The notes beneath the pieces are model-generated. The model saw only the letters and a list, made by a program, of their open reading frames with translations, was not told the origin of the DNA and did not search any database. A DNA stretch of 64,000 bases from Dermacentor variabilis (lineage: Eukaryota; Arthropoda; Arachnida; Ixodida; Ixodidae): NCBI RefSeq assembly GCF_050947875.1, contig NC_134573.1:52006115-52070114 (forward strand). Direction: 5' to 3'. Below are positions 8,316-20,556 of this stretch, one piece after another. A program made the translations under genes and the position numbers. How positions within the stretch are numbered: position 1 is the stretch's first letter; every line of letters starts with the position of its first letter.

Positions 8316-10105
8316 AGAGAGCAAGTCTTGGTCTACGTGCCTTTCAGAAGTGAGGCAGTAGAAGCGCTATACAGTAACGTGTTTGAGCAGACCTTCTCGA
8401 AGATACTGGACCTGATCAAGCAAAAGCAAGACGAGTACACCTGTGGAAATGATAGTGATTTGATCTACGAGTTTACAGACGGCTTGAACAAGGAGCAAGA
8501 GGCCGCTCCACGAAGAGAGGACGACGAGCTGGTGGCGGTTGGCATTAACATGGATGAAGACGAGAATGTTATCGGCGATCCAGATTGTTGGTAGCCGCTT
8601 TAAAACAGCTAAGTCTTTCTGCTGCAGTGTGAAAATGACAGGATATCATGGAGACGACCACCTTCAATGACATGGCGTGCTTGACTAACAAGGAGCAACA
8701 AAAACTTGTACGAGAAATTGTACATAGCCAGGAAACGCTCGGCTGACAACCTCTTTGCGTCTTCTTGAATGGACTCGCAGATTACAAAAAGACTCGTTCT
8801 GAAACTTATAGAACATATAGAACATATGACATTCAAGTTGTTTCGACGCAGCAAAGACGGAGGCTTGAGTGACAGTGAAATGAACATTCTTTCGTTTAAC
8901 GCTTCGTCAGGTCAAGTGTGTGATAATCGATGAGATCATCATGCTCTCATGGGACGTTCTAAATACGATTCACACCAGGCCACGATAGATTACCCATCAT
9001 CTGTACGTGCGGTTCGGTGGATTGGATATGATTCTATGCGGGGATCTGAGTCAGCGTCCGCCTGTCCGAATCAACGAGAACTCTAAAAAACTTTTAAGCT
9101 CGGACATCAAAGGGCATTACCTGGAATACTTTCAGCTCGTGCAAGTTTTGCGACAGAAAGATGCCAGTTTCTTTATGATCATCACAAAATTTGAAAACGG
9201 GAGATATTTGCTTCTGGAGGAAATTGCCCTGCTTCAAAGTAGGTTTTCAGCGCTGGGGACGCTCTGTGCTTCGCACCAGCCACAACTGGTCTCTTCCACC
9301 CCAACGAGAAAGTTCACAAGTTCAATACTTTAGTAGCCTCTCCCGGAGGAAGCGAAGTAAAGAAGGTCGTTGCAGATGTTGTGCACCCCGGCTACCACAG
9401 CAACACCGAGCTCCTCCGGGCCGTGGGAAAGGTTAACTAGGTGGCACACAGAGCGATGGCAAACATACCACGCGAGATCTTGCATGTGATCAGCAAGCCC
9501 TACATGATCACTGCAAACATCGACGTCTCGAGAGAATAGTCAACGGGTCTGTGGGCGAACTCATGTGCGACTATACAACGGATAGTTTTCCCGTAGGTGG
9601 TGGTTCGCCTTTGATGTCTTGTATACCAGACGAGTGGCACGCCTAAAAGCAAAGAGCTTGGGTGCCGAAGTGCGAAGAGGAGGATTCAACGTTGGCTCCA
9701 GTTGTGTACCAAGCCAACCTCGTTATGCTATTGGGAATTTGGATAAGGAACGGAAATATTCAGCAGAGAGAAACAGTTTGCACTTGGGCAAGCTATAGCC
9801 ATGACAGTACATAAAGCACTGCGAGGCTTTTGGAGAGGAAAATAGGAATATTCTGCAGACGAAAATGGTTTCTACTCGTGCAACCTAGCGCCATAACAGC
9901 ACATAACTCACAGGGAGGCACCTAATCTAGCACCGTCTTCGCGCACAGCCGAAAACACCCTCAGAAGCTTCTTTACGTTGGCTTGAGCAGGTGCACCACG
10001 GTCGACCTATTCTACTTGACCAACTCGCAATGAGAGCACACGTTCTACAATACAAAAAAGAAGGTCGACCGAGTCCTGGCCGACGAGTTTGTGGAGCTGG
10101 ACCTA
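8316..10105 (+). pseudogene. Helitron-type PIF1-like helicase remnant
   Basis: Motifs appear in the correct order along one strand. YVPFRSEAVEALYSNVF (8334-8385) is the conserved block just before the helicase in Helitron Rep/Hel proteins. LTKEQQKLV-like sequence follows near 8690, with a degraded Walker A around 8770. Walker B VIIDEIIMLSWDVL lies at 8920-8961, FGGLDMILCGDLSQRPPV at 9013-9066, VLRQKDASF...L.KFENG at 9145-9210, VNGSVGEL near 9540 and LSRCTTVDLFYLTNSQ near 9981. Many stops and shifts separate them. The protein would unwind DNA during rolling-circle transposition; this copy cannot. No replication-initiator (HUH) domain or terminal hairpin is visible in the window. A host PIF1 retrocopy is the alternative. 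Confidence 0.7.
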
Positions 10106-11446
10106 ATTTACGACTCAGTTGAATCTCTCCCATATTATGTTCCCTGTATCACCCATCTGGCCATTTCACCGTCCGGGATGACCTCTTGTACCGACGCAAC
10201 TAGCAGCCCGATGGTTACGAGTGGCGCCGGGTTATGCCGAGTTTACGTTCTGATCAGTGCGCATCTTTCGACGCCCACTCACAAGGATGGGCGAACGTAG
10301 GCTTTTTCAACACGCATGAGCTCCTGCGGCACCGTTACTACTGGCGAGTAATGTATAGATTTGCTCGAAAATGTGTACATTCTTGATTGCAATGTTAGCG
10401 CCGTGAATCCCCGCCTCATCAGGCCCATGGTATATTACGGCCACGTCCATGCCTCATAATTAAGTTGTGGTTCTGGCACGTAAAACCCATAACTTGAGTC
10501 ATTCGTGTGAACTCTGTGACTTCAACCATGAAGGAATTGACCTTTACGGGCTGCCACCACTAAATCCCGCTCACAAATTATTGATCAGTGTCGCATTTAA
10601 TCGCATTATGCGATAGGCTCAAACCGCCGCTCTACCTGAAGACGCCGCCAGTGACGTTGCATTCTTTCTAATCCAACGTTCCATCCTTTGTCATGGCCCA
10701 CCTCGGCAATAGTTGAGCGATAAGGGCAACATGTGTTTTTGTGGCTGGTGGTCGAACCGCTGCTTGTTCCATGCAGCGTTCTCGCGTTGTTCACCAAACC
10801 GCCACCGACGTACCATGCTCAATCTAATAGGCTTATGAAGGATTTCTGTGGAACTCTGGGTCTCATGCTCGCAACGTACGTTACATGTGATCATAAAAAC
10901 TGGAACATCATTCTCCCGCCTTTCACGTACGCATATAATACGGCCACACAAAATACTACAAGATTTTCCCATATTTTGTCGTGTATGGGCGCAATCTTTC
11001 CTATACTATAGATACGGTTTTACCCTATCAAACAGACGTATGACAACGTGCTCCTGTTTTGGCCATCGCCAGATATGCTGAGCTATGCCGTAAGCTAGCA
11101 CAAGATTTCTCCTCCGAGGACCAAAAACGACAAAGATGCAATCGTAATGGCTGCAGTACCAACCCGAACACCACGCACCGGACACTTGTCCTGTCGTCCG
11201 TTCCTTGTACCAGAGCTCGGCTTTAAACTAAATTTCTCTCAAAGTATGATGGTCCATAGCACGTTGTCGATCCCGCCTCTCCAGTCAACTATGCCATGAA
11301 GGCACTTACAGCGACATCCGACATGCGCCACAGTGCACGCCGTGGAAGGGGTAATGTTCACGTTCGCTGCCTGAAACAATGGTATGACCTGGTCGTCTCC
11401 CCGTCGCATTTCGCCAGGATAAATCCGCTTGTGCACCGGGGGTAAA
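10106..11446 (+). pseudogene. Gypsy family A copy 1, piece 3: integrase remnant
   Basis: This matches 42040-43190 of copy 2. It holds the zinc-binding region (FFNTHELLRHRYYWR near 10295-10345 and the following CxxC area), the catalytic core and the C-terminal region ending in a purine tract (GGGGGTAAA, 11437-11446) just before the LTR. All frames are broken. A short insertion sits at about 10446-10500. Confidence 0.7.
10446..10500. mobile_element. Short tick-type retroposon 3' end
   Basis: The text TTCTGGCACGTAAAACCC followed by an AT-rich end resembles the 3' terminus (GGCACGTAAAACCCC...) that I associate with an abundant tick LINE/SINE family. It is absent from the equivalent place in copy 2 (about 42350), so it is an insertion or replacement. 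The family assignment is from memory. Confidence 0.45.
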
Positions 11447-11640
11447 TGTAACGAAGAAGAAGCGCGTAGGAACAAGGTCAGCTAAAGCGGCTATTGGATG
11501 CCTGCTGTGCAACCAGTGAGCTAGGCACATCGCCAGTGCTTTGCGCGAATGTGGTTCTATCGGGCATCCAGCTGTTCCTGTTCTGCGTCGTATAAGTTCT
11601 CGGTTACGCTTAAGGCTACCTGCTGAACTGTTTACACTGA
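11447..11640 (+). repeat. 3' LTR of gypsy family A copy 1
   Basis: It begins TGTAACGAAGAAGAAGCGC, directly after a purine tract, and aligns along its length with the copy 2 LTR starting at 43194 (TGTATTGAAGAAGAGCGC). Shared internal blocks include TGCAACCA(G/A)TG and CCAGCTGTTCCTG. The right end is approximate. Confidence 0.65.
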
Positions 11641-14600
11641 TGGAAAGAGGACAGTGCCTTGGCGTTTGAGGCGTGAGCTAGCTGCCTAAGCACACAACGA
11701 TACCGGTGCAAATATGTGCGACATAATGTGGCATGTCTCTGCTGCAGCAAACATGCGAAGACAACTCAGCACATTTTAATGAAATTCGATGATATTCACC
11801 CAGAGACACCAATAGGCAACATCCTCCCTCCATAGACGTTGTGACTTGGAGCGGGTGGAAGCATTAACTGCTCAGAAGATGTGATAAGAAGGAGACGGTC
11901 AGAGGGTTAGTGGGAAAAAATAAAGAAAATTGATGGGACCGTATTGGTTACGAAAACGGGTAACTCTACAAAGTAGTTATGGAGTTTTTAAGGACTAGCG
12001 AAAAGATTCACGACAAATAAACTACGTCGTAGAGTGTTGAGTATACATATATTTTGTTGATAACCTCATGAATGTCAGGTGACTATCGCCATCTTGTTTC
12101 AAATGGGATACCAATAAATCAACATGATCATCGTCAAGGCAGGTGATGCTATAGCGCGGCTTCCTGTAAAGGTAGTCAAATTTGTGTGCAGCAATTTCGA
12201 TCTACAGAATTGAAACCTCAATAACATCTTCACAGCTGGTTTGAACTAAACAGCCTTGCGTAAATTTCGTCTACCGCGAAAAGAAATATGCATTCAAGAC
12301 ACGAAGTAGCATAATATACTGGGCTGATTTATCTTAACATACCTCCGTGAACTTCTGTTCATATTTAAGCTGTATTACACGCTAGCCTGTTCCACATTTT
12401 GAAGAGGCCTATTAGATAGTTTAACGCAAATAGTGAGTTTTGTAAGCCTGTCTCATCAGTGCAATCACTAGAAAAACGCTCGTAATTAACTTCTCAGACA
12501 GCAGCTGTTGCTTTTTAATCATTGTGCCATTAATCATAGACGGGTGCATTATTCGGGCAAAACATCTTGACACATTCTAATAAAATTGTACATGCTTAGC
12601 TAGCCACTGTTACGAACGCCGTTCACCGATGCTTTGACAGAGTGAGCGCTATAAGTGAAGAACGAAATGTGAAGAGGTCAGGCGAGGAGGCAGAATGGCG
12701 CCGCACAAGCAATTGCGGGTATACAGAAACCATACAAAAGGCTTGGATCAGCGTATTCGCACCCAAGCCGCCCTTTTACGCCAGAGTAAACCTAATGTAA
12801 ATAAACCTTGAAACATTTTTTTTGCAAATGAACCAATAAAGCTTCTCTATAGCTCATAATACGCTATGCGCATCATGCTCTTCTGGCTTTATAAAACTGT
12901 TGTAGCAATACAATCAAGTCCTGCAGCGACAATAAAGAGAAATTCCGCTGTAGCTTACAAATACAAGTGCGACATCTAGTACTGCTCAGATTTCGGCTAA
13001 ATTATTATAAGAATTAGCATGCTTGTTGGCTTGTTTCTCGTTCTTACTAACAGCTCACATTTATTTAGTGTTCTAAATTAACCTCATACGGCCCTTCGGA
13101 AGGGTTACTTGAACAACAAAAAAATCATTGCAAGCAAGAATCAAACCCATTTTCTTACTTTCACCTTCGTAGGGGCCTTTAACAATAGCGCAGGTTTGAT
13201 AATCCGTGTACAAATACTGCGCTTCAAATTCCTCTTGAGTATCTGCAAAAATATATGAATTTTCTTAGATACCTACGCAATGCGATAAAATCTATCTTAG
13301 CCGGTGCATGTTTACTGGCTAAATAGGGAGCGTGATAACAGAGAAATCCGCAAACGGTATTGAAGGTATATCCCACCGAATTGCCGCCATATCCTTGTGG
13401 CCTTCAAGGAATATTATCATAAGCTACCGAAATCCTCTGCTACACAGGGTGGCTGCTCTTTTGCATGTAGTTGGCATTACATAATGTGGAATTAACCCAT
13501 GAGGTTACCTAGGCAATTCGCAAAATCTAAAGGGGAACAGCTGAGCATAATATATGGTTACAGACTTGAGAAATCTCACCGAAAGTAGTTTCACATTGCT
13601 TTTCTGCACAACTGTGACACACCTACATACTTCTTTGTTATATTCTTTAGCATGGAGGGTATACGTGGTTGTTTGTTTAGCATATGTTATCAGGAGTAGG
13701 TTTAAGCCAAATAATGCCGCGAAATATGTTGCCATATGGCGGCATTTTCACATAACGCATTGTCTGCGAAATATTACTCGCGCTCCCTCACTCTCGCTTG
13801 CCTTTAGTTCTGATCCTTATGCAAGCTTCGCTAACTTCTGGAGCTTTTGTTATATACTGTGCAAAGTATAGGAAAGTGCAACATGAAACGAAGTAGTATT
13901 TTCAATACAAACCAGCAATTTACAGTTGAGAGCCATAATTGCCACAAAGAGACAAATCTTCAACATGGCGAACCCTAAATCGCACCTCCCACAGCTATCA
14001 GCATTAACTTCTTACTCTTCCGAGCTGTAGTGTATCGTTCTGCCTTTTTAAAATGCACAATTTGCCGTGTTAAAACGACTTTATTCTGCTGGGATTTGGT
14101 GAAATATAAGGTGGAAAACAGTTGAACTGCGCTCGTTCAGAAAACATAAGTGCCCAATCGGGTGGGCCATGATCCATAAACAACATGCAAAAATATATCC
14201 CAATAAAACATCCGTCAAGTGAGCCCTCTGTGATACTATTTGAAAATTTTCCTAAATATGTCCACTGTACACCCGCTTCCACCGGATCAGCGAGCAGTTC
14301 TTCAGGTCAACAACACCACCCAGCCGGCAAATCGTTGTGCATGGTAATATGGCCGACTTTGTTACACCCAGTAGTATTTCCGCCTTCGGCACCGAAATGG
14401 TTAATTGCTAATTCTTACTGCAACATGAACTGTTGTTGCTTTTTTTACGAGACACATGACTGCAGTAAACAATAGGGACAGTAATCATTTACCTTGTGTT
14501 CTTACTAAACTGAGGATGACGCTCTCTTATCTAGTAATATGTAATAACCAGGCGCTAAAACTTATTAAGGCAAGGCCTTTTTGCAAACTTCACCCGGAGT

Positions 14601-15807
14601 CTCCGCAAGTAGGATCTGACTACAATTAAACATTTTCAGAAAAAAAAGCAATTGGTTAGGAGACTTGTAGATTCGTAGATGATATTATTGACCAATGATG
14701 GACGCTGTAAGGTAAAGCTATTCCAATACTGTACTTTTCGCCTCTTCACCTCTCTCTCAAGTGACGTCTTGTTAACTGCAAGAACTGTCCATCTGATTTC
14801 CGTGTACACACTAATAATGGGCGACTAAACTGAAAAAAAGAAAGTATTTTTGCTACAATGCTTTTTTTTTTACCATTTTGCCTTCACTCTACGTCAACTA
14901 TTTTCGGGTTGCACCTGGATTGCCAGTTTGTCACGCCATGCTGCTAAATCGCGAAAACTCACCATGTCCATGTGAAGTGTATGCACTAATGTTACAAATA
15001 ATAATCAGAAAAAGAAACTAATTAATATTCAGGATAGCTGAAGACTGTACTGCGGCGCAAGGAACAGAAGGTGCGTGCCAGCCAGTCGCTCTGACACAGG
15101 GTACCTGGAGCTGCCGGTGAAAATAAATTTCTCTGCATATAATAAATACATTCTGGAAAGACCCTTCTCACGATCAGTGTCGGCCGTGGTGCAATTAGTA
15201 GTAATACAATGTACCGGCACACCCTATTTGTAGATATATATTTAAAAATGTGTAGTGCTTAATTCAGGACTTCTGCTGCTGAGGCTCTATGCACTCTACA
15301 TTATTTCCAGTATCGGTCGACTTTGATAAGACACCCGTACGCCATGGTCGTTCAGGAGCATCCAAGATAACGTTGGTTGTATGACGTATAACACTGCCGA
15401 GCCTTTTCGTTACGTATACAAGGCTCCACCAACTCTGCTTGCCCGAGGATACGTTCTTGTGGCATTGATTCCACGTTCCACTGCACCTCGACTTTCTACT
15501 AACCACAGCAACCTAATCGAGGGAACACATCTAATATTTGGGATTGTTAGTTGGAATCCATAGTTATAACGGCAGCAACAGCCACACATTTACACAGAGA
15601 AGAAATGCCACAGAAACACGAAGCCGTACTTGCAACTGATATTCATTAGAAAACGAAAACAAATAACTACAACCCAAGAAGAAGCCACGTATGCAGACAG
15701 AATGGCAGAAAAAAAAATTCAAAAATTATGCTGAACCTATATCACGACTAATGTCGACGGCAATGTGCTGAGCACGGAAGCAATATAAAGACAACATATT
15801 GTAACCG
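11641..15807. other. 4.2 kb without recognised gene
   Basis: AT-rich, with scattered short open frames on both strands and no recognised domain, LTR or SINE. A minus-strand frame starting at 13735 has a signal-peptide-like beginning, but its surroundings give no exon support. AATAAA-type words occur, for example near 12813 and 12835. Confidence 0.4.
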
Positions 15808-16054
15808 TTGAAACGTCATATGCTGAGGCACGCGTTGCTGCGCAACGCCTCTTTTAGACTTCCCACTCTGCGGCATCTAGCGGCGCTGCCACGAAGCCTG
15901 GCGCGACCTCCGAAATGTGTAGCACACCGGTGCGTGTGCTCAGAAACGCATTATGTAGAAACGTGGCTTCTAGCGCTTCTTTGTGGAGGAGCTGCACTGC
16001 CAAGTGGCGTGGCTGCGTACCTCGTGAATGGCCCCCGAGATGACATGCGTGGAG

Positions 16055-16190
16055 ACTCTCCGCGCTGGCTTAGCGGCTATGCTAAGCGCGAGGTCGCGGA
16101 ATCGAATCTCGGCTATCGCAGCGGAATTTCGATTGGGGGCGAACTGCAAAAACGCGCGTCTACCTTGCATTGGGGCAAGTGAAAGATTCT
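16055..16190 (+). mobile_element. tRNA-derived SINE fragment
   Basis: The segment has a pol III B-box-like stretch (GGTCGCGGAATCGAATC) preceded by an A-box-like TGGCTTAGCGG. It is followed by a conserved body, ATTTCGATTGGGGGCGAA(C/A)TGCAAAAACGC, that I associate with an abundant tick SINE. It is truncated before the usual 3' tail, and no target duplication is identified. Confidence 0.65.
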
Positions 16191-16311
16191 TTAGTCACCA
16201 CATATAATAGAGAGTCCTCCACAGCGGCGTGCCTCGCAATGAAATCGTGGTTTTAGCAGGTGAAACGCAAGCATTCACGTATTTGCATTTTTTTTGCGAA
16301 AGCAGTGGCAG

Positions 16312-17290
16312 TCATTGTGATTTCTTCAATGGATAAAAACTAATTTTCTCAGCTTGGAGGACGCCGGCTGGTGCGACTGTAGTCGTCTTCAGGTGGCACT
16401 TGATGGGAAGAAAATTTCGTGTCATGAAACAATAAGCTGCACCAGTGTCCAATAGGGCTTCGATTTTTTCTGGTGGCTCGCCTAGCTGGACTTGCCATAT
16501 GCACATACCTGTAAACGGGCCTAATGACATGACGGATTGAACCCTTACGCAGCGTCGTGCCCTCGGTGGCCAGCAGAGAACTTTTCCAACGAAGGGATAG
16601 AACGCACAGTCTCGAGAGCAACAGCCTATCTTGTTTTATCGATAGCAGCGAATGGTTGGAGAGCGCTGATGTTATACGTAGGAGCGACAGACTTGGCCTT
16701 TTGACGCATGTTGACTTGGAAAAGGACGGGAGTGGGATAGCGCAGTGGAGGGTTCCACTATGTGAGCCTGCAAGAAAAGAGCTAAGCCAGCTGGAACTGT
16801 AAACGCGCAGGCGAGGTGGACGAAGCGTTGAAAGTTGTGGTGAATGATGACGCCGATGAAGGCATTGGTAGCAATGAAGCCGGTGCTGCAGTTCTGAAAA
16901 CCAGCCAAGGCTTTACTCGAAGTGCCCGGCGATCTCTTGCAGGCTGTTGTGACCGCATTGCAGGCGCTATAATTTTGTAAGATTTAATTGCTGAAAATGG
17001 GCATCACCATAGAAGGAGTACAGTACAGTGCTTAGATGAGACTGCCGTAGTCGGAATAGTCTATTTGCAGGCAGGAATGTCAGATATTTAACGGCAGCAG
17101 AACCAAGCTGTGCCACGAGCATTTGAGCTTTATGGTGAGGTGACAAGCAGTCGAGAGCTGCGGCAGACTCAAACAGCATAATAGAAACACACAATGACAT
17201 GGTACCGTCCAATGTAGGTGGACTTCGAAAGGTTCCTAACAATGCTCATTACAGAAATGGAAAGGGTATAAAAGCACTAAGACAGGTGGA
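16312..17290 (-). pseudogene. Decayed gag-protease remnant of an LTR retrotransposon
   Basis: On the minus strand 16967-17242 contains HHKAQMLVAQLGSAAVKYL and later SFYGDAHFQQLNLTKL, a gag capsid-like pattern. Downstream, 16312-16530 contains EALLDTGAAYCFM, an aspartic-protease active site (DTGA). Gag then protease in the right order, with frames broken between them, indicates an old Ty3/gypsy-type fragment. No LTR or RT is found next to it. Its relation to families A-F is unresolved. Confidence 0.5.
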
Positions 17291-18527
17291 TCTTGATCAG
17301 TGGAAGCATGCGACACGAGACTTGAAACACGGGTTATGAGGCCGCCAATTCAACTTTATGTGGAAGGGATACGCTGGACCAAACAGTTCACAAAGGAGTG
17401 CAGTTGCTGGTCAAGGCGCACTTCAAAAGTGTCCAGGAGAGTCACAAGGTCGGGCGCAGGCTGATGGCGAGTAGAATACGAATTGGCAGGGTGAATGTTT
17501 GAAGGTATTGTACGAGAACCAGAAGGCTCAGACGGCGACCACGGTTGCGTATTGGCGGCGCCGCTCGTGAAAAAGGCGTGGGCTAATTGAGTGTTCGATC
17601 ACGATGCCGCATAGATTAAGGCACCAATGCAAGCGAAGGTATCGTACGGGGGCGCGTCTTGTTTAAGGTTAGAATGAGCGCTGCCACAAAAGTCTAACGG
17701 GTGTCCGGCGCCATGAATGGGTTGCAAGTGGTACACGACAGACACAAATCTCAGTCTTTCAAAAAACCAACTATTCCCTGGACTCATTCCTTTTCTATCG
17801 TTCGGCTAGCCCTTCTCTTCGCCTTTTTTCACTTGGGCATTCTTCGTTACCATCATCATATTAAGCAAACAGGAATAAAATAGTCTGAGGGAAGGATTTA
17901 CGCGGACTTCCTAGCACAGAAACCGGATATGCCAACAAATACGCCATGGAAGCTTAAAGAAGGCGATATAAGATATCCACTAGAATCTACGGCCTATAAC
18001 AGGCGTTTCGCTGCAGCTAGGGTGTTGTTCCTGCTAACTTGTAAATTTTACAATGGCTGCTGGGTTGCGTCGATGAGTCGCACCCAGCATTGCTAGAAGG
18101 CCGGCTTAGAGGTAATGTTGTTGTTACTGCCATCCAACTCGCAGTTCATGCCCATTGGCGGGGATTGGCAAAAAGCGGGTGTATTTCACACTACAACAAC
18201 ATACAACCTTTCAGGACTGCTATAAAGTAAATTCTGCTGAAAGCTGAAACATACAAATAAAAATGGAAGCAGTAATGTTAGGCAGATTCAGTTATATTGT
18301 TGTGAAACCCAGAGAAATATAAAAATCTACATTTAACATTGGCATTAGTTTGAACCTTATAAAAATTCTTAACCGAGAAGCACGACTACCTGTAGCTGAA
18401 TCGCAAAGTAGAGCCCGAAAACGAGAGTAGAAGCGCAACATAATATCGTGCTTTGACTGCCATTGTGTTTTCCTCCTGGTTAAACAGTCATTTGTTACCA
18501 ACTAAATCTAACACAAGACCATACCCA
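17291..18527. other. Unassigned sequence
   Basis: No gene recognised. Around 18145-18170 a CCCATTGGCGGGGATTGGC stretch resembles part of a tick LINE, but it is too short to annotate. Confidence 0.3.
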
Positions 18528-19485
18528 CCCGTTTATTTATTTATTTATTTATTTATTTTTATTTATTTATTCGAAATTCACTCAAACGGAAGTGCATTGT
18601 ACAGGGTAGTCGTTACAAAGGAACAGTAAATTATACAATGTTATACAAAATAAATGGTAATACACAATAGATTAAGGCAGAATACAAGAAATAACACCAA
18701 CACGAAAAAACGAACAGTGTGGTAGAAACAAAATCAGTGGAAATGTGACACAGTTAGTTACAATAAAAATGCAAATAAGGATTGTCTGAACAAAGCATCA
18801 TCAGTAATGGAAACAAGATTGGCATGAAGGTTGTTGCAGCCACATGAAGTGTTTTGTATAAAAAGTGTACGAATGTGTTTGTGCGAGAGTATGCACAACC
18901 TAATTTACTAACATAGTAACCCGCGATGAAAGATACATAGGAGGAGTGATGAACTCAGTGTGTAGATGATGCTGATAATTATTGTAGACTTTCTGAGAAA
19001 AAAATACATAAGCGAAAAAATTTTCTCCGTAGCGATAACTGACTTACATGGCTGCTATGCTGGATGTACGAAAACAGTTGGCTAATATCAAACATGTGGT
19101 TTATTTTGAATCAATTCACGTGCATTAATAAGGTTATCATGGTCAGGATCCCAAACAGCAGCAGCATGTTCTAATTTGGGGTGTACAAGTGTTTCATAAA
19201 GGAGCAATTTTAGCTCTGTTGGAGACTTACTAAAATTTTGACACATGTATCCTAGCAATCCATTTTCGTTATAATTAGTACAGTAATGTGACTTTTCAAT
19301 GTTAGATCAGACCTTATATTGATTCCGAGATAACAACAGCGTGTAAGTTGCGCAAGCGTACTACTTTTGGGATTATAGGGGGATTGGCCATTATTTAGCA
19401 CAATGCATTTTCAAACGCTGAATCAAACTTGAGTACGATAGTCCTTAGGTACTTTACTGCAACATTGTGATACTTCTGAAGGTAT
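18528..19485 (-). pseudogene. 5'-truncated CR1/Jockey-like LINE: RT C-terminus and 3' end
   Basis: On the minus strand the segment complementary to about 19130-19210 reads LLYETLVHPKLEHAAAVWDP followed by a DNLINARELIQN-like stretch. This is the thumb/C-terminal region of a non-LTR reverse transcriptase. Upstream (19300-19450) comes a degraded PPIIPK...CYLGI stretch. The 3' end is an (ATAAA/TAAA)n tail, seen as TTTA repeats at 18533-18570 on the plus strand. It is dead and truncated, typical of target-primed reverse transcription products. Confidence 0.65.
18533..18570. repeat. (TTTA)n tract forming the LINE 3' tail
   Basis: About nine TTTA units with one interruption, at the 3' end of the minus-strand LINE. 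Confidence 0.85.
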
Positions 19486-20361
19486 TTAGAAGAGGATCAT
19501 TTCAATCTTATCGGAGGAAATCAAAGTATAACATTATCTTGTGTCTTGGACAACCTTAAAAGAAGAGTGGCACATGGACCGGTGAAACTCCGCAGTTTGC
19601 ATTTGGTGTTAGCCAAGACCTGATGACAAACTGCCTGATGCAGACTGAATCTCAAGATTGCACATACCGCAAATCCACGAGTATCAAGAAGCACTCGTGG
19701 CAAATTTCTGGGAAGACGCTGAAGACTTGCAGTTAGTCGACAGAAACTTTGTCGTGTCTCAAAATGTCATATCGGAAACCTGCCACCCTATCACAGCAGG
19801 CCACACTCAGGGGCATATGAGGATTTTTAATGTGCTTCCTGAAATATTGAGAAACGTTTCCCGTAGAAAACATGAAAGCTCAAGTAGTGAATTACGTGAA
19901 GGGCCAGCTATGAAATCCCTGTTCCATTCAAAAGGTAACCAGATGGTCATTACTTTATACTAAGGTGTCACCTTTGAAATAGTACAATCTGGATTTTACT
20001 GAAATAAAAAGGTCATGAAGGTTGCGTGCAGGAATGAACGTTTCATAGTAGCTGGTGGACACTCCGCAGGCATAGCGAAACCGGGAAGGAAAGTGAACAG
20101 TGTCATTGCACAGATGGAAAGAGAGCCACTCAGACACAGAAAGGTGACTGTCTTTGATAATCTGCCTGCGTTGCGCATCGATAGAATTCGGCAGTGGAGA
20201 AAAAAATGGTGTTACTTTATAATTTTAAACACCCTACCACCATGCGGAAAGTGCCCCAGCAGGACGCCTTATCCGCATATTGAAGACCTGCGTTTCCATA
20301 TATGTAACTTCCGTGAATGAAAGTGAAACGTTGAGGCAATAGTTAGACATAAAATTAATAT
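19486..20361. other. Unassigned sequence left of the young gypsy
   Basis: Two plus-strand frames (19658-19963 and 20015-20320) have moderately protein-like composition, but I recognise no domain. Together with 25497-26140 this is the interrupted target of the gypsy E insertion. Confidence 0.3.
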
Positions 20362-20520
20362 TGTTACGGAGGAAGACACCGACGAAAAGCTATTTACAAG
20401 TATATTTACAAGGCAATACGCTGCGCTTGGCCAAGAGGCAACAGCCCGCGCTAGCTTCTAATCGTTGTCGTCGTCTTCACACTGCTCGCCTTTCGTGATC
20501 GCACATATTGTGCCGTAGCA
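20362..20520 (-). repeat. 3' LTR of gypsy E
   Basis: 159 bp, TG...CA in element orientation. It is preceded on the minus strand by a G-rich polypurine-like tract (GCCGCCGGGGGTAG, about 20521-20534). It differs from the 5' LTR only at three sites. Confidence 0.95.
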
Positions 20521-20556
20521 CTACCCCCGGCGGCAAAAAGCGCCGTCCCGGAGCGA

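Noticed and set aside
13505..13735. Minus-strand frame with signal-peptide-like start
   Set aside because: No consistent splice site, promoter or family similarity, and the rest of the frame is ordinary AT-rich noise.
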